A DNA stretch of 64,000 nt, from contig NZ_CP011797.1 in NCBI RefSeq assembly GCF_002795845.1, positions 2,704,001 to 2,768,000 on the forward strand, given 5' to 3'. The position numbers and the translations under genes were made by a program. Shown piece by piece: positions 46,379-55,794 of this stretch. Within the stretch, counting starts at the first letter, position 1, and every line of letters starts with the position of its first letter. Origin of the DNA: Reinekea forsetii. Its GTDB lineage: Bacteria > Pseudomonadota > Gammaproteobacteria > Pseudomonadales > Natronospirillaceae. Below the pieces are notes generated by a model. It was not told the origin of the DNA. It made no database searches and saw only the letters and a list, made by a program, of their open reading frames with translations.

Positions 46379-46999
46379 CTATTGGAAGGGACTGGGATCG
46401 CCCATCCCGACCCGCACCACTTCTGGCGCACCATCTAACAGGTTGATGATGGTCGACTCTTCGACGCCACAAAAACCGCCATCGATCACCAGGTCCAACT
46501 CGTGCTCGAGCCGATCACGGATGTCATCCGGATCACTCAACGGCTGCTCGTCATTGGGCATAATCAAGCTGGTGCTGAGCATCGGCTCGCCCAAGGCGGC
46601 CAAAATGGCCGAGGCGATGGGATTACCAAGCACGCGCAAGCCGATGGTGCGCCGCTTCGGGTGCAGCAACCGGCGCGGCACTTCACGCGTGGCCTGAAGA
46701 ATAAAGGTGTAGGGCCCCGGCGTGTTATTTTTAATCAATCGGTAGGCGACATTGTCTACATTGGCATAGCTTGAGAGATCGGACAGATCACGACAAACCA
46801 GAGTAAGGTTATGTTTTTCATCGATTTGGCGGATACGCCGGATCGTGTCAATGCCCCGTTTATCACCCATTATGCAGCCTAAGGCGTAGGCCGAATCGGT
46901 GGGGTAGGCAATAACGCCACCCTTGCGCAGTATCTCTACCGTATGGGCAATCAACCGGGCTTGGGGGTTTTCAGGATGAATCACAAAAAACTGGCTCAT
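46379..46999 (-). CDS. yciO: YciO/TsaC/Sua5-family protein
   Basis: A 206-residue Sua5/YciO/YrdC-domain protein, exactly the length of E. coli YciO. The RNA/nucleotide-binding region GVIAYPTDSAYALGC and the PGPYTFIL motif match. TsaC relatives make threonylcarbamoyl-AMP for tRNA t6A; whether YciO does so in vivo is debated. ATG 46999 has GGGAG five bases upstream. It lies between rnm and scpA, a common gammaproteobacterial order. Confidence 0.92.
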   Translation of the reverse strand: MSQFFVIHPENPQARLIAHTVEILRKGGVIAYPTDSAYALGCIMGDKRGIDTIRRIRQIDEKHNLTLVCRDLSDLSSYANVDNVAYRLIKNNTPGPYTFILQATREVPRRLLHPKRRTIGLRVLGNPIASAILAALGEPMLSTSLIMPNDEQPLSDPDDIRDRLEHELDLVIDGGFCGVEESTIINLLDGAPEVVRVGMGDPSPFQ

Positions 47000-47032
47000 A
47001 TTGGCTCCCGCCAAGAATCGAGGTTTGCTACT

Positions 47033-47929
47033 TTACCGTGATGTGGCATTGCTTTCCAGCGCTTTCAGCGTTGCCATGCGGGTGCGCAACCAATCGCTCG
47101 CGGTCGGCAAATCCTTGGGCCATTCTGGATAGGTGCCGAGTTTCAACCAGGGTGTGTTGGGGCTGTGAAAGTCGCTCCCGCCACTGGCATAGAGATTCCG
47201 CTCTTGAGCCTGATTACTGAGGAACTTGCGCTTTTCTGGGTTCAGACCAACGCAGGCAATCTCAATCGCTTGACCACCGGCGGCACAAAAATCATCAAGC
47301 ATTTCGCGTGTCTTAGTCCAAGTGAGATCATAGCGATGGGGATGGGCGACCACCGGCAAGCCACCGCATTCCAGAATCCACTGGGCTGCCTCCGCCATCT
47401 CCGGCCATTGGCTTTTGACATCGCCTATCTTGCCCTGGCCTAACCAGCGTTTATAGAGTTGCGCGGTATTCTTGGCCTGTTCGGTTTCCACTAAATAGGC
47501 CGCAACATGCGGCCGCGCCGGCGGGCCCGGGTGAGCGATGGCGCGAATCCGCTCCTCGTTCAGTTCAAATCCCGCCTTACGCATGACATGCAAGATGCGT
47601 AAAAAGCGGTTTTCGCGCCGCTCGACATAGTCATTTTCAATGCTTAACCAACGCTCGCTGTAGGCATCGATGCCCAGGCCGACCATATGAATAGTGCGGC
47701 CCTTCCAAACGCACGATAGCTCGGCCGCCGGATAGAGCTCCAATTCCGCTGGTACCCATGCATTGGCTAGGGCCGCTCGATAGCCTGCGGCGGTATCGTG
47801 GTCGGTTAGAGCCATATGACGGACACCGTTGGTAACCGCCAGCGCAAAGAGATCGGGGCAAGTGAGTTGTCCATCGGAAAAGCGACTATGGCAGTGCAGT
47901 TCCCATTCGTGCTTTCGATTTACTATCAT
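47033..47929 (-). CDS. rnm: PHP-domain 5'-3' exoribonuclease (RNase AM / YciV)
   Basis: A 298-residue PHP-superfamily metal-dependent enzyme with the metal-binding HCHSRFSDG, the ALTDHDTAAGY motif and later GGSDFHSPN. The YciV/TrpH family trims 5' ends of 5S and other rRNAs and also hydrolyses 3',5'-bisphosphonucleotides. First gene of the rnm-yciO-scpA-scpB-rluB cluster. Confidence 0.93.
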   Translation of the reverse strand: MIVNRKHEWELHCHSRFSDGQLTCPDLFALAVTNGVRHMALTDHDTAAGYRAALANAWVPAELELYPAAELSCVWKGRTIHMVGLGIDAYSERWLSIENDYVERRENRFLRILHVMRKAGFELNEERIRAIAHPGPPARPHVAAYLVETEQAKNTAQLYKRWLGQGKIGDVKSQWPEMAEAAQWILECGGLPVVAHPHRYDLTWTKTREMLDDFCAAGGQAIEIACVGLNPEKRKFLSNQAQERNLYASGGSDFHSPNTPWLKLGTYPEWPKDLPTASDWLRTRMATLKALESNATSR

Positions 47930-48100
47930 AGGGCGTATCAGCGGTCCATTGGCCGGGGCGATCTAGTTGGTTATTTAACAGGCAAAGCGCTTCAGAAGAG
48001 CGTTTCAGTTAAAAATTTCGTCACAATTGGTTGCATTTGCTGGGCTACACCCTGAGACTTAGCCCCCAATATTTTGAGCTAAATAAGGCGCAACCGACCC

Positions 48101-48403
48101 ATGTGGTATGCCATTCTGTCAGAAGATCATCCGAATAGCCTTGAAAATCGACTTGCAGCGCGTCCAGCCCATGCTCAACGCTTGCAGGATTTACAGTCGC
48201 AAGGCCGATTGTTGCTCGCCGGTCCACATCCCATGATCGAGTCTGAAGACCCCGGTGCCGCGGGTTTTTCTGGCTCCTTGGTAGTTGCAGAGTTTGATAG
48301 CCTCGCCAGTGCACAAAGCTGGGCCAATGACGACCCCTATGTAACAGAGGGTATTTATGCAAAAGTTGTGATAAAACCCTTTAAACAAACCTTTCCAAAT
48401 TAG
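48101..48403 (+). CDS. yciI: YciI family protein
   Basis: A 100-residue protein of the YCII family, with the conserved start MWYAILSEDHPNSLENRLAARPAHAQRL-like pattern (Asp/His pair) and GSLVVAEFDSLASAQSWANDDPYV. The fold is a ferredoxin-like dimer; enzymatic role is not established, though some relatives act in chlorinated compound breakdown. Divergent from rnm, 171 bases away. Confidence 0.93.
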   Translation: MWYAILSEDHPNSLENRLAARPAHAQRLQDLQSQGRLLLAGPHPMIESEDPGAAGFSGSLVVAEFDSLASAQSWANDDPYVTEGIYAKVVIKPFKQTFPN

Positions 48404-48454
48404 TACAATCATCACTTACATCTGACATTACTAGCCATTAATAGGAAATTGATC

Positions 48455-49135
48455 ATGCTTGTTCGCCTTGTGTCGAAACTGCTTCTAGCCTTCGCCATTT
48501 TAATCGCAGCGCCGACCCAGGCCTTTGCTGAAACAGTGTGGCTCAGCGATATGCTGTGGGTCAACGTCCGTACTGGTCCAACCGATAACAACCGTGTTCT
48601 CAAAACCATTAAATCCGGCACTCGGATGGAAGTGTTGGAGAAAGCAGAAGACGGTGACTACTACCATGTGCGAACCGAAAATGGTTTGGACGGTTGGGTG
48701 CCCAGTCGTTATCTGACAACCGAACCGACAGGTTTTATTAAGGCCGCTCTGGTGCAAACTGAAAAAGATCAACTCCAGCAGCTCTATGACGCCCTAGATA
48801 GGAAATACAGCGCCCTACTCGCCACCAAAGGCGATGTAACTGGCGAACTGGAAAACTTACGCAGCGAGAATACCCAGCTGACCTTGGAACTCAATCGAAT
48901 CACCTCAATCAGTGGCGACGCCATCGACCTAGACGGCGAGTATCAACAGTTGGCAGAGGAAAATGCCCGACTCAAAAACGGACTCGATGTCGCCCAAGCC
49001 GAAAATCTAGCCTTGTCCGAATATAACGACAATAAGATGCTCTATGCCGGCGGTATCCTTATTGCCTTGGGGATTTTCTTAGGCTTTCTGTTACCGCGTT
49101 TGAATGGCAAGCGACGGAAAGATGGCTGGTCATAA
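48455..49135 (+). CDS. SH3b-domain membrane protein (TIGR04211/YgiM family)
   Basis: A 226-residue protein with signal peptide (cleavage near AFA-ET), an SH3b domain (about 25-88, WVNVRTGPTDNNRVL...GWVPSRYL), a coiled coil (about 95-185) and one C-terminal membrane helix (GGILIALGIFLGFLL) followed by a basic tail. This layout matches YgiM and its relatives, whose function is unclear. ATG 48455 has AGGA eight bases upstream, preferred over TTG 48449. Confidence 0.93.
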   Translation: MLVRLVSKLLLAFAILIAAPTQAFAETVWLSDMLWVNVRTGPTDNNRVLKTIKSGTRMEVLEKAEDGDYYHVRTENGLDGWVPSRYLTTEPTGFIKAALVQTEKDQLQQLYDALDRKYSALLATKGDVTGELENLRSENTQLTLELNRITSISGDAIDLDGEYQQLAEENARLKNGLDVAQAENLALSEYNDNKMLYAGGILIALGIFLGFLLPRLNGKRRKDGWS

Positions 49136-49187
49136 TACCAGCCATCTATGATACACTCAGGTTATTGATTTAATTGGAACTTTCTCG

Positions 49188-49538
49188 ATGGCCTGGTCTG
49201 ACACACCGATTCAAAAACCCTATAGCCTAGTCAATTTGGCCGACCTGCTCAGTCAGGGTCTATTAGGGTCCATGTCCCGTTTCAGTCATTTTCAAATTGT
49301 TGAATGGTGCAGCCATTTCGTTGAAAACTATGATCTGACGCCAAACAACGATATCCCGATCCCAGCCGCCAGCGCTATAGCACTGGCAGATGACGTGGTC
49401 GTGCAGTGGGAGCTTTTCTTAGCCACCCAATACACCCTTGATGATCTGAGCAAATTCACCCTGTCCGACGTGGTCATGCCCAAAGCCTATTTTGAGCAAT
49501 GGTTGAATCGGGTCCTGGCGTTGCCGACCCAACACTGA
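49188..49538 (+). CDS. Hypothetical protein upstream of mnmC
   Basis: A 116-residue soluble helical protein that I do not recognise. It ends one base before mnmC and is therefore almost certainly translated with it. The composition is ordinary for this genome (core-like codon use), with acidic surface and several Trp/Phe in FSHFQIVEWCSHFVENY. It may be a small lineage-specific protein; no catalytic motif is visible. Confidence 0.72.
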   Translation: MAWSDTPIQKPYSLVNLADLLSQGLLGSMSRFSHFQIVEWCSHFVENYDLTPNNDIPIPAASAIALADDVVVQWELFLATQYTLDDLSKFTLSDVVMPKAYFEQWLNRVLALPTQH

Positions 49539-49539
49539 G

Positions 49540-51504
49540 ATGGATTACGCCGACCTCTATTTTGACCAAGATGGCACCCCTAAGTCGGCCACCTACGACG
49601 ACATCTACTATTCCCAAGGCCTGGGCCATGCCGAGTGCCACCATGCTTTTATTGCACCCAATCGCCTGCCCGAACGGTTTCGAGCGCTGCGTGCGCAGCA
49701 ACACTTCACCATTGGCGAAACCGGCTTCGGCACCGGCCTGAACTTTATGGTTGCCTGGCAAACCTTTCTCGAGCATGCCCCGGCCGATGCTCGGCTGACC
49801 TTCGTCAGCTGTGAAAAGTACCCTATCGCGCCCGCCGAACTGGCCCGCAGCCATCAACACTGGCCCGAATTACGGTCCCTGGCATTAGCGTTACAGGCCC
49901 AATATCCGCCCCCCTTAGCGGGCTTTCATCTGCTGGAGTTCGGTCGGGTTAATCTGCTACTGCTGTTGGATGATGCCGCGTCGGCGTTGGCTGAGCTTAC
50001 CGCACAGGTAGACGCCTGGTTTCTCGATGGCTTTTCACCGGTAAAAAATCCGGCCATGTGGTCTCCGGAACTCTTTGATCAACTGCATCGGCTAAGCCGA
50101 GTCGACACCACCTTGGCAACCTTTAGCTCGGCGCGGGTTGTCCGCGACGGATTGCTGGGCGCCGGCTTTGCGCTGGAGAAGTTGTCCGGCTTCGGCAAGA
50201 AACGCAATTCCTTTCGCGCCGACTTTATCGGTCGCTGCGAACCACCGCGCATTACCGGCTGGCCGAGCTCGGAACTGCCCGCGCCCAAGGCCAATGCCGG
50301 TCGCCATATTGCTATTATTGGCGCGGGCTTGGCCGGGGCCAGTACAGCCGCCGAACTGAGCAAACGCGGCTATCGAGTGAGCGTATTTGAACAGCAAACG
50401 GGCTCGGCTCAAGGTGGCTCGGGCAACAGCCAGGGCGCGGTCTACGCCAAACTGTCGGCACAGCCGGAAGGCACCACTCGATTCTATGCGCAAGCGTTAA
50501 TTCGGGCGCACAGCCTGCTGGCCGAACTGCCCGACACGGTCCCACACGGCACCAGTGGTCTGGTCCAGCTGGTGCATAACCCACGCGAATTGACCCGTTT
50601 ACAGCAGCTCAGTGCTGCGGCCTATATTCCATCGGAACTGGCCGTGGCCAAGACCGCTGAAGAATTGACTGCGCTCACCGGCTTGCCGCTGACCGATCCC
50701 GGACTCTGGTTTGCCCAGGGCGGCTGGGTCAGCCCAGCGCTGTGGGTGCGCCACCTGCTGCAATCACTCGCCGAACCGGTTCATTTACAGTGCCGTATAG
50801 TCGAATTAACGGCCCAGGCCGACGGCCACGGCTGGTGCTTGACCGACGCCCAGGGCCAGACCTATGAGGCCGATCAGGTGGTCATCGCCAGCGCCTTCGA
50901 GGCCAACCAATTTGTCCAGACGGCGCATTTGCGTTTGAATACCATCGCCGGCCAAGTAACCCGACTGGCGGTGCCCGAGACGGGGCCAACATTGAAGGCG
51001 GTGATCTGTACCGATCGCTATGTCATGCCGGCGCTGAATGGCCAGCTGACCATCGGCAGTACCTTTCGCCTGAAGTCTACGCAGACCGATGTGCGCGCGA
51101 CGGAGCACAGTGAAAATATCGCCAGTTTACGGCTACGTGTGCCCAGTTTGTTGCCAGATGATGTCACGATAGTCGGTGGCCGGGCGGGCGTGCGCTGCAC
51201 CTCGCCAGACTACTTGCCGTTGGTTGGGCCGCTCTCGAACCCCGATGCCTTGTGGCACCAGTTTCGCATCAGTTTGCAGCGTAAACGCACCGAGCACGAA
51301 GCCCCAGCCGAGCATTTGCCCGGACTGTGGCTCAATGTTGCGCATGGCTCCAAAGGCCTCTGTTCCAGCCCTCTGAGCGCCCGTCTATTGGCCGCCATGA
51401 TCGCCGGGGAACCCTATCCGGTGCAGCAGAGCGTTGCCGACCAGCTCAACCCGAATCGTTTTGTGGTGCGCGAGATAGTGCGCGGTAAGCGCGAGAAGGG
51501 CTAG
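49540..51504 (+). CDS. mnmC: Bifunctional tRNA U34 enzyme MnmC (methyltransferase + FAD oxidoreductase)
   Basis: A 654-residue fusion. The N-terminal ~230 residues are the MnmD SAM-dependent methyltransferase (GETGFGTGLNFMVAW; WFLDGFSPVKNPAMW). The C-terminal part is the FAD oxidoreductase (IAIIGAGLAGASTAAELSKRGYRVSVFE, GGRAGVRCTSPDYLPLVG). Together they finish mnm5(s2)U34 in tRNA wobble bases. The last 26 codons and the adjoining bases are repeated, with four differences, 10.2 kb downstream next to greB. Confidence 0.96.
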   Translation: MDYADLYFDQDGTPKSATYDDIYYSQGLGHAECHHAFIAPNRLPERFRALRAQQHFTIGETGFGTGLNFMVAWQTFLEHAPADARLTFVSCEKYPIAPAELARSHQHWPELRSLALALQAQYPPPLAGFHLLEFGRVNLLLLLDDAASALAELTAQVDAWFLDGFSPVKNPAMWSPELFDQLHRLSRVDTTLATFSSARVVRDGLLGAGFALEKLSGFGKKRNSFRADFIGRCEPPRITGWPSSELPAPKANAGRHIAIIGAGLAGASTAAELSKRGYRVSVFEQQTGSAQGGSGNSQGAVYAKLSAQPEGTTRFYAQALIRAHSLLAELPDTVPHGTSGLVQLVHNPRELTRLQQLSAAAYIPSELAVAKTAEELTALTGLPLTDPGLWFAQGGWVSPALWVRHLLQSLAEPVHLQCRIVELTAQADGHGWCLTDAQGQTYEADQVVIASAFEANQFVQTAHLRLNTIAGQVTRLAVPETGPTLKAVICTDRYVMPALNGQLTIGSTFRLKSTQTDVRATEHSENIASLRLRVPSLLPDDVTIVGGRAGVRCTSPDYLPLVGPLSNPDALWHQFRISLQRKRTEHEAPAEHLPGLWLNVAHGSKGLCSSPLSARLLAAMIAGEPYPVQQSVADQLNPNRFVVREIVRGKREKG

Positions 51505-51509
51505 GCGGG
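51424..51509 (+). repeat. Left direct repeat of the island (3' end of mnmC)
   Basis: These 86 bases match 61618-61703 in 82 positions with no gaps. The repeat covers the mnmC C-terminus, its TAG stop and the bases that would encode the end of convergent greB. Confidence 0.93.
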
Positions 51510-51815
51510 GTGTGCTCAGAGCTAATACCCAAGATGGCGCAGACTTTGGACTGCCGAGCGCCACTTTTCAGGCCCCTCGCTCACCAGGCTCATAAGCGTT
51601 GCTCGGTGTCCGATCACCCTGAATCGTCTTCACCGTTGCCTTGACTAGCCTAGGCTTTTTTGGGGCACCAGGATGGCCGCGGTTTGCGCCAATGCGCGAT
51701 CTTTCGGCTTAATTCTCGCTTCAACGCTTTAATATAATAGTATTCGCGCCAACGTAATAATGATGTTCACGCTTAATGACACTGAGAGATCACGATCGAT
51801 ATGGATATCCACATG
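51510..51815. other. Non-coding left margin of the island
   Basis: About 305 bases between mnmC and the peptidase gene end. AGCCTAGGCT followed by six T residues (51647-51661) is palindromic but has no loop and is not a convincing terminator. No gene is apparent. Confidence 0.4.
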
Positions 51816-53159
51816 TCAGTTCCTTTTAGAACAATAAGCCTGAATCATAGAGCTAAGATCACACAAATCGGCGCGTTCCTTTGCTTCGGCATAAACGGAG
51901 AGATAGAAAGGTGCAATAAATATATGTCCAACGTCCTTCCATGCAGACTGAAATTCAGTTTCGAAATGAATATTAGGCCCATAAAATCGATGGTTAACTT
52001 GCAGCCATAATTCATCAATGTCGGCTTCATTTTGGATTTGTTTTGCATGCAAAGAGTGTTCGAACCGTGTGAGCATTCGGTGTCTATTACTCATCTCAAT
52101 CCGTTGAAACCCTCGAAAGGCATCAACCTGAGCCACCCACTCGGGGCAACAGGTACGCAGATGCTCCAGAAATCTGTTTTCAAACGCCATGGCCCAGGTC
52201 TCACTGACAACCTCGGTTAGCGGAATAACACCCATAGTTGACTCCCGATGCAGCCTTTGGTGTATAGCGTGTCCTAATTCATGGACCAATCTGACCAAGC
52301 CGTTGAGGCTTCCATCAAAGTACAGTTGAACAAAGCTTCCAAAAGGAGTGTCAACGCACATGTCTGGCTGGTTTTGTTCTTTCAGGAATCTAATGTGTTG
52401 GTTTTTGATGATATCGTTCAGATATGTCTCGCACAGTAGGTGAATGAACTTAAAAGATGAGCAAACCAATTCCAATGCATCTCGCCAATCCAGTTCACAA
52501 ATACGGAACTGATCCATTTCAAACTGACGGATATCTGAAAGCCAAGCTGATCTCGCACCCAGTTCTAATAAAAGTGAGTCAAAGTAAGCGCGACTTTCAT
52601 TTGCGTGCTCTTCTGTAAATTCGGCACTACTCTGGTTTAGGCCGTTTTGCTTCAAGCGAATATGAAAAGCATTGGCTTCAGGGTCTATTTGACGCCGTTC
52701 TAATAGTCCACTTGATGAAGATGCCGAGCCTTTGCCAATATCTCTGTATGAATTTTTAAGGTTAGTGAATTGCCTTTCCACTTGTAGCAACTCAGCCCAA
52801 AGCCTAATTATATCCGGTACAAAGGCATTATGACCTGAAATGGAATGACAAAACTCTTCCATTTGATCGACTAATTTTCGACTGACTTTAATGAGCCAGA
52901 ACTCCATATCTGAATCAACGGAATGTTCTGATAGCTGTAAGCTGAAAAGATTTATCGCACTCCACACGCTGCCAATTTTATGGTCCAGACGCATCAACAA
53001 TTGAAACCTTTCCTCACTGGATTGACTAGGCAGTCCCAACTCCAACGCAGTTATCTCAACGCTTACACTATCTTGCCAATTTTTTTGTGAAGAGGATTTT
53101 AAAAATAACTCAATCAGATTCAAGCTCCATTGGTCGCCATCTACTGTCGTTAAACCCAT
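51816..53159 (-). CDS. M3-type (oligoendopeptidase F-like) zinc metallopeptidase
   Basis: A 447-residue, mostly helical cytoplasmic protein with the zinc motif HELGHAIH at about residues 293-300 and a downstream Glu ligand in EVVSETWAMAFENRF, as in M3 peptidases. It is shorter than PepF (~600), the N-terminal region being reduced. In the island it closes the operon and could process the exported peptide (leader removal or trimming), or degrade unused peptide. ATG 53159 is chosen; the open frame begins with GTG 53168. Confidence 0.8.
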   Translation of the reverse strand: MGLTTVDGDQWSLNLIELFLKSSSQKNWQDSVSVEITALELGLPSQSSEERFQLLMRLDHKIGSVWSAINLFSLQLSEHSVDSDMEFWLIKVSRKLVDQMEEFCHSISGHNAFVPDIIRLWAELLQVERQFTNLKNSYRDIGKGSASSSSGLLERRQIDPEANAFHIRLKQNGLNQSSAEFTEEHANESRAYFDSLLLELGARSAWLSDIRQFEMDQFRICELDWRDALELVCSSFKFIHLLCETYLNDIIKNQHIRFLKEQNQPDMCVDTPFGSFVQLYFDGSLNGLVRLVHELGHAIHQRLHRESTMGVIPLTEVVSETWAMAFENRFLEHLRTCCPEWVAQVDAFRGFQRIEMSNRHRMLTRFEHSLHAKQIQNEADIDELWLQVNHRFYGPNIHFETEFQSAWKDVGHIFIAPFYLSVYAEAKERADLCDLSSMIQAYCSKRN

Positions 53160-53200
53160 TTTTTTCACTCTTGTCTTATTTACCGGGGTACTGAATACGC

Positions 53201-54301
53201 CTAGTGTCTTAAAAAATAGCTCACTGAAAAGGTGGGTGAATCAAGGCAGTACACAGCATGAAACCACCCAGCAGGTTGAACCAGTAATTCACCCGGCTTT
53301 AGAACGACTTCTATTCCACGAGCTTGTGCGAAATCAGGAAAACGCTCCAAATCGGGAGCTTCGGGTTTAACCCAACAGGCTTGGTAGTGATTGTACGCTT
53401 TCATCGGATAAAGATTAGATGCTTGGCTCGGCGGGTAGAGCACAAACTTCTTGCGCCCCATAATCTGGTACAGAAAACCATCGAGGGGATCATGATGGAG
53501 GCTACTAGCAGGCACATTCACAGGCACGGCGCCTAACCAGATCTGGGGCTCAATATAGTCATCCCTACTGAAGTAATTAGGCAGAAAGTCTTTGTGCATC
53601 GGCTCTGGTAAGGAACAGCCTTCTGTGTAGGCCTTGGTATGCCCCTCGATGATTGGCTGGCTTTTGGTATCTACAGAAGTCAGTCGTTCTATGAATTCGG
53701 CAACGGTCTCTTTGTGAGTCGCCGACCGAACACGTAATGGGACATCACCATATTCAGCGACTAGCCGTTGCAGCGACCAACGATGATGGGATTCAGGCAT
53801 TTCTAAGTGGGTAATGATCATCGGCTGCCCCAAGGCGAGGGATTCAAGTATTTCCAACTCGGAAGGATTTGTAAATCGCGGCACCTCAACTAGGTTGTAG
53901 GCATCCGATACCAAATGTTCAGCCAGATCAAAGCGTTCAAGTGTGTCTTGTGAGGGGCGCAACAGAGACTTTACAATATGATTGATTAGGCCCACATCAC
54001 CATCCAAATGGATCTTGCCAACGATTTCCGGGTCGCGAAAGTCTACCTCGGTGATGTTACTGGCGATGTGTTCGGCCGTGGCTAGGGGAAGTGTCAAGGT
54101 AGCATCGGGTTGCTCAAGCCATTCGTATCGGATGTCGAGTTCGGAATCCGTGAACACTATGGCCAATGGATGAGCTAGCTCTTCTGCGCAAATATGGAAC
54201 AACACCCGGCCTGAGATACCTTCCGGATTTTCGAAGCCATGGCGGATAAGTTCAGCAAGTTCTTCGGCGGCTGAGCAATATATAATGGTTGGTTGTGTCA
54301 T
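53201..54301 (-). CDS. Cupin/JmjC-type 2-oxoglutarate hydroxylase with SCP2-like N-terminal domain
   Basis: A 366-residue protein. The C-terminal ~180 residues form a cupin_8/JmjC domain with the iron ligands H-x-D in HHDPLDG (about 268-270) and the distal His in GWFHAVY (about 345), so an Fe(II)/2-oxoglutarate hydroxylase is likely. The first ~130 residues resemble an SCP2 lipid-binding domain (LTLPLATAEHIAS, KIHLDGDVGLINHI). RoxA/YcfD ribosomal hydroxylases have the cupin first, so this is a different architecture. Within the operon it may hydroxylate the peptide; the SCP2-like part could bind a lipidated substrate. Start ATG 54301 has AGGA upstream. Confidence 0.78.
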   Translation of the reverse strand: MTQPTIIYCSAAEELAELIRHGFENPEGISGRVLFHICAEELAHPLAIVFTDSELDIRYEWLEQPDATLTLPLATAEHIASNITEVDFRDPEIVGKIHLDGDVGLINHIVKSLLRPSQDTLERFDLAEHLVSDAYNLVEVPRFTNPSELEILESLALGQPMIITHLEMPESHHRWSLQRLVAEYGDVPLRVRSATHKETVAEFIERLTSVDTKSQPIIEGHTKAYTEGCSLPEPMHKDFLPNYFSRDDYIEPQIWLGAVPVNVPASSLHHDPLDGFLYQIMGRKKFVLYPPSQASNLYPMKAYNHYQACWVKPEAPDLERFPDFAQARGIEVVLKPGELLVQPAGWFHAVYCLDSPTFSVSYFLRH

Positions 54302-54345
54302 GGTGTATGTCCTGTTCTTGTCGGGTTCGCAGTGGCTTTCTTCGT

Positions 54346-55794
54346 TCAAGGCAGGCGGTTCAGCCAATCCCATTGATGGTTGTAGGCCAGCTCAATCAAC
54401 TCCCGAGCCAGTTTTGCGCTGGTATCCTGTGCACTCAATTGTCGATCGAGAAGGTCCAGCTGGCGATTTCGAACATCGTCATAGCTGGCCAAGCCTTCTG
54501 AGTATCTAGCTAATTCATACGCTACGGCGCGCTGACTTAACTCTACAACCTGATTGTCCAGTTCGAGTTCAGCGAGGCTGGCTTCCGAAGATTGACGGAG
54601 CCGATTGGCTTCCCAATTCAGGCGTTTCAATTGATCTTCAGCATTCCTGCGTGCTATAGAGGCCTCAGCGCCCAGGCGCGCTTGATCTTCGCGAGTCTTA
54701 AGGTCAAAAAAATCGTAGCTGAAGCGAAGCCCCCAGGATTGGTTTTCTTCATCTGGTAATCTCTCTCGGAAGTCTTTTTCAAAGCGGTAGTAAGCGCTCA
54801 ACTCAGGCCAATGGTCGCGCTGACGGGCCCTCTCCTCCAGTTGCGCGCCTTCCAGGTTCAGTTGCTGCTTGCGGTACTCTGGATGATGGTTAGCAAGCGG
54901 CAACTCATCTAAAACCGGCAGCAACCAGTCGATAAGAACAGTCAAAGAGGTCAGCGGCACGACCTGAATGTTGTCACTACTTACCCAGGGGAGTGTCAAG
55001 GCGTATTGGTTTTGATGAACGACTTGACGAGCGCTGGCTATGGATTGCTCTTGGCGACGTACATCCAGTTGTGCCAGGTCTCGGTCGATGGGGAGGCTAC
55101 GACCCTCTTCAACCAGAACACTGACCGAATCGCCAACGGATTGAATGTGTTTCAATCTGTTTTTCTGAATCTGGAGTCGATCATAGGACTCCTGAACTTT
55201 CAGGTAATCGAGCATGGCGCTTCTTAGCAAGGCCAGCCGACCCAGTTCACCATTGATATGGTATAGCTGCCACTGTTTTTGAGCCCGAAGCAAGGGTAAA
55301 CGGTTGTAAAATGGGCTATTGTGTTTCAGCAATGGCTGAGAGATTTCAATGCTGAAATTATCTACCTGCAATTTGTCTTCAGGGATCCCCTGACTCACCT
55401 TGCCAAGTTGACGGCCATACTTATGCTCCAGCCCCAAAGTTATGTCAGTGCCCAACCAAGAGGTCCAGCTAGTGTCCAGGCCTGTGGTAATTCCACTGAG
55501 GACGTTACGGCTGGTTGGCACAGTAAAGGTTTCAGATGTGACTTCGTCGTAACTCGAACGCGCTGTTATCTTGGGCCAGAAGTAGCGCTGGCCATCCTCA
55601 AGACTGAGTCGTTCCGCCTGGTCCAGCACATGATACTCATGCTGCTCTAAATGATACTGCAACGTTGCTTCCAGGTAAGCTCTCAAGTCCAGTGTCTCGG
55701 GGGTTTCAGCCTTAACGTTAGCCAGCGGCATTAAACCAGAAATCATAACCAACTGAATCCATGCTGCTTGCTTTATCCATTTCTCGTTCGCCAT
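54346..55794 (-). CDS. TolC-family outer-membrane efflux protein
   Basis: A 482-residue outer-membrane channel component with a signal peptide (cleavage near VKA-ET, residue 30) and two long helical repeats of the TolC/OEP family (LRQSSEASLAELELDNQVVELSQRAVAYELARYSEG typical of the second). It provides the exit duct for the ABC-HlyD export machine encoded immediately upstream. Start ATG 55794 overlaps the hlyD-like stop as TAATG. Confidence 0.9.
   Translation of the reverse strand: MANEKWIKQAAWIQLVMISGLMPLANVKAETPETLDLRAYLEATLQYHLEQHEYHVLDQAERLSLEDGQRYFWPKITARSSYDEVTSETFTVPTSRNVLSGITTGLDTSWTSWLGTDITLGLEHKYGRQLGKVSQGIPEDKLQVDNFSIEISQPLLKHNSPFYNRLPLLRAQKQWQLYHINGELGRLALLRSAMLDYLKVQESYDRLQIQKNRLKHIQSVGDSVSVLVEEGRSLPIDRDLAQLDVRRQEQSIASARQVVHQNQYALTLPWVSSDNIQVVPLTSLTVLIDWLLPVLDELPLANHHPEYRKQQLNLEGAQLEERARQRDHWPELSAYYRFEKDFRERLPDEENQSWGLRFSYDFFDLKTREDQARLGAEASIARRNAEDQLKRLNWEANRLRQSSEASLAELELDNQVVELSQRAVAYELARYSEGLASYDDVRNRQLDLLDRQLSAQDTSAKLARELIELAYNHQWDWLNRLP

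Noticed and set aside
51647-51661. Palindrome plus T-run after mnmC as a terminator
   Set aside because: AGCCTAGGCT leaves no room for a loop, so a stable hairpin cannot form.
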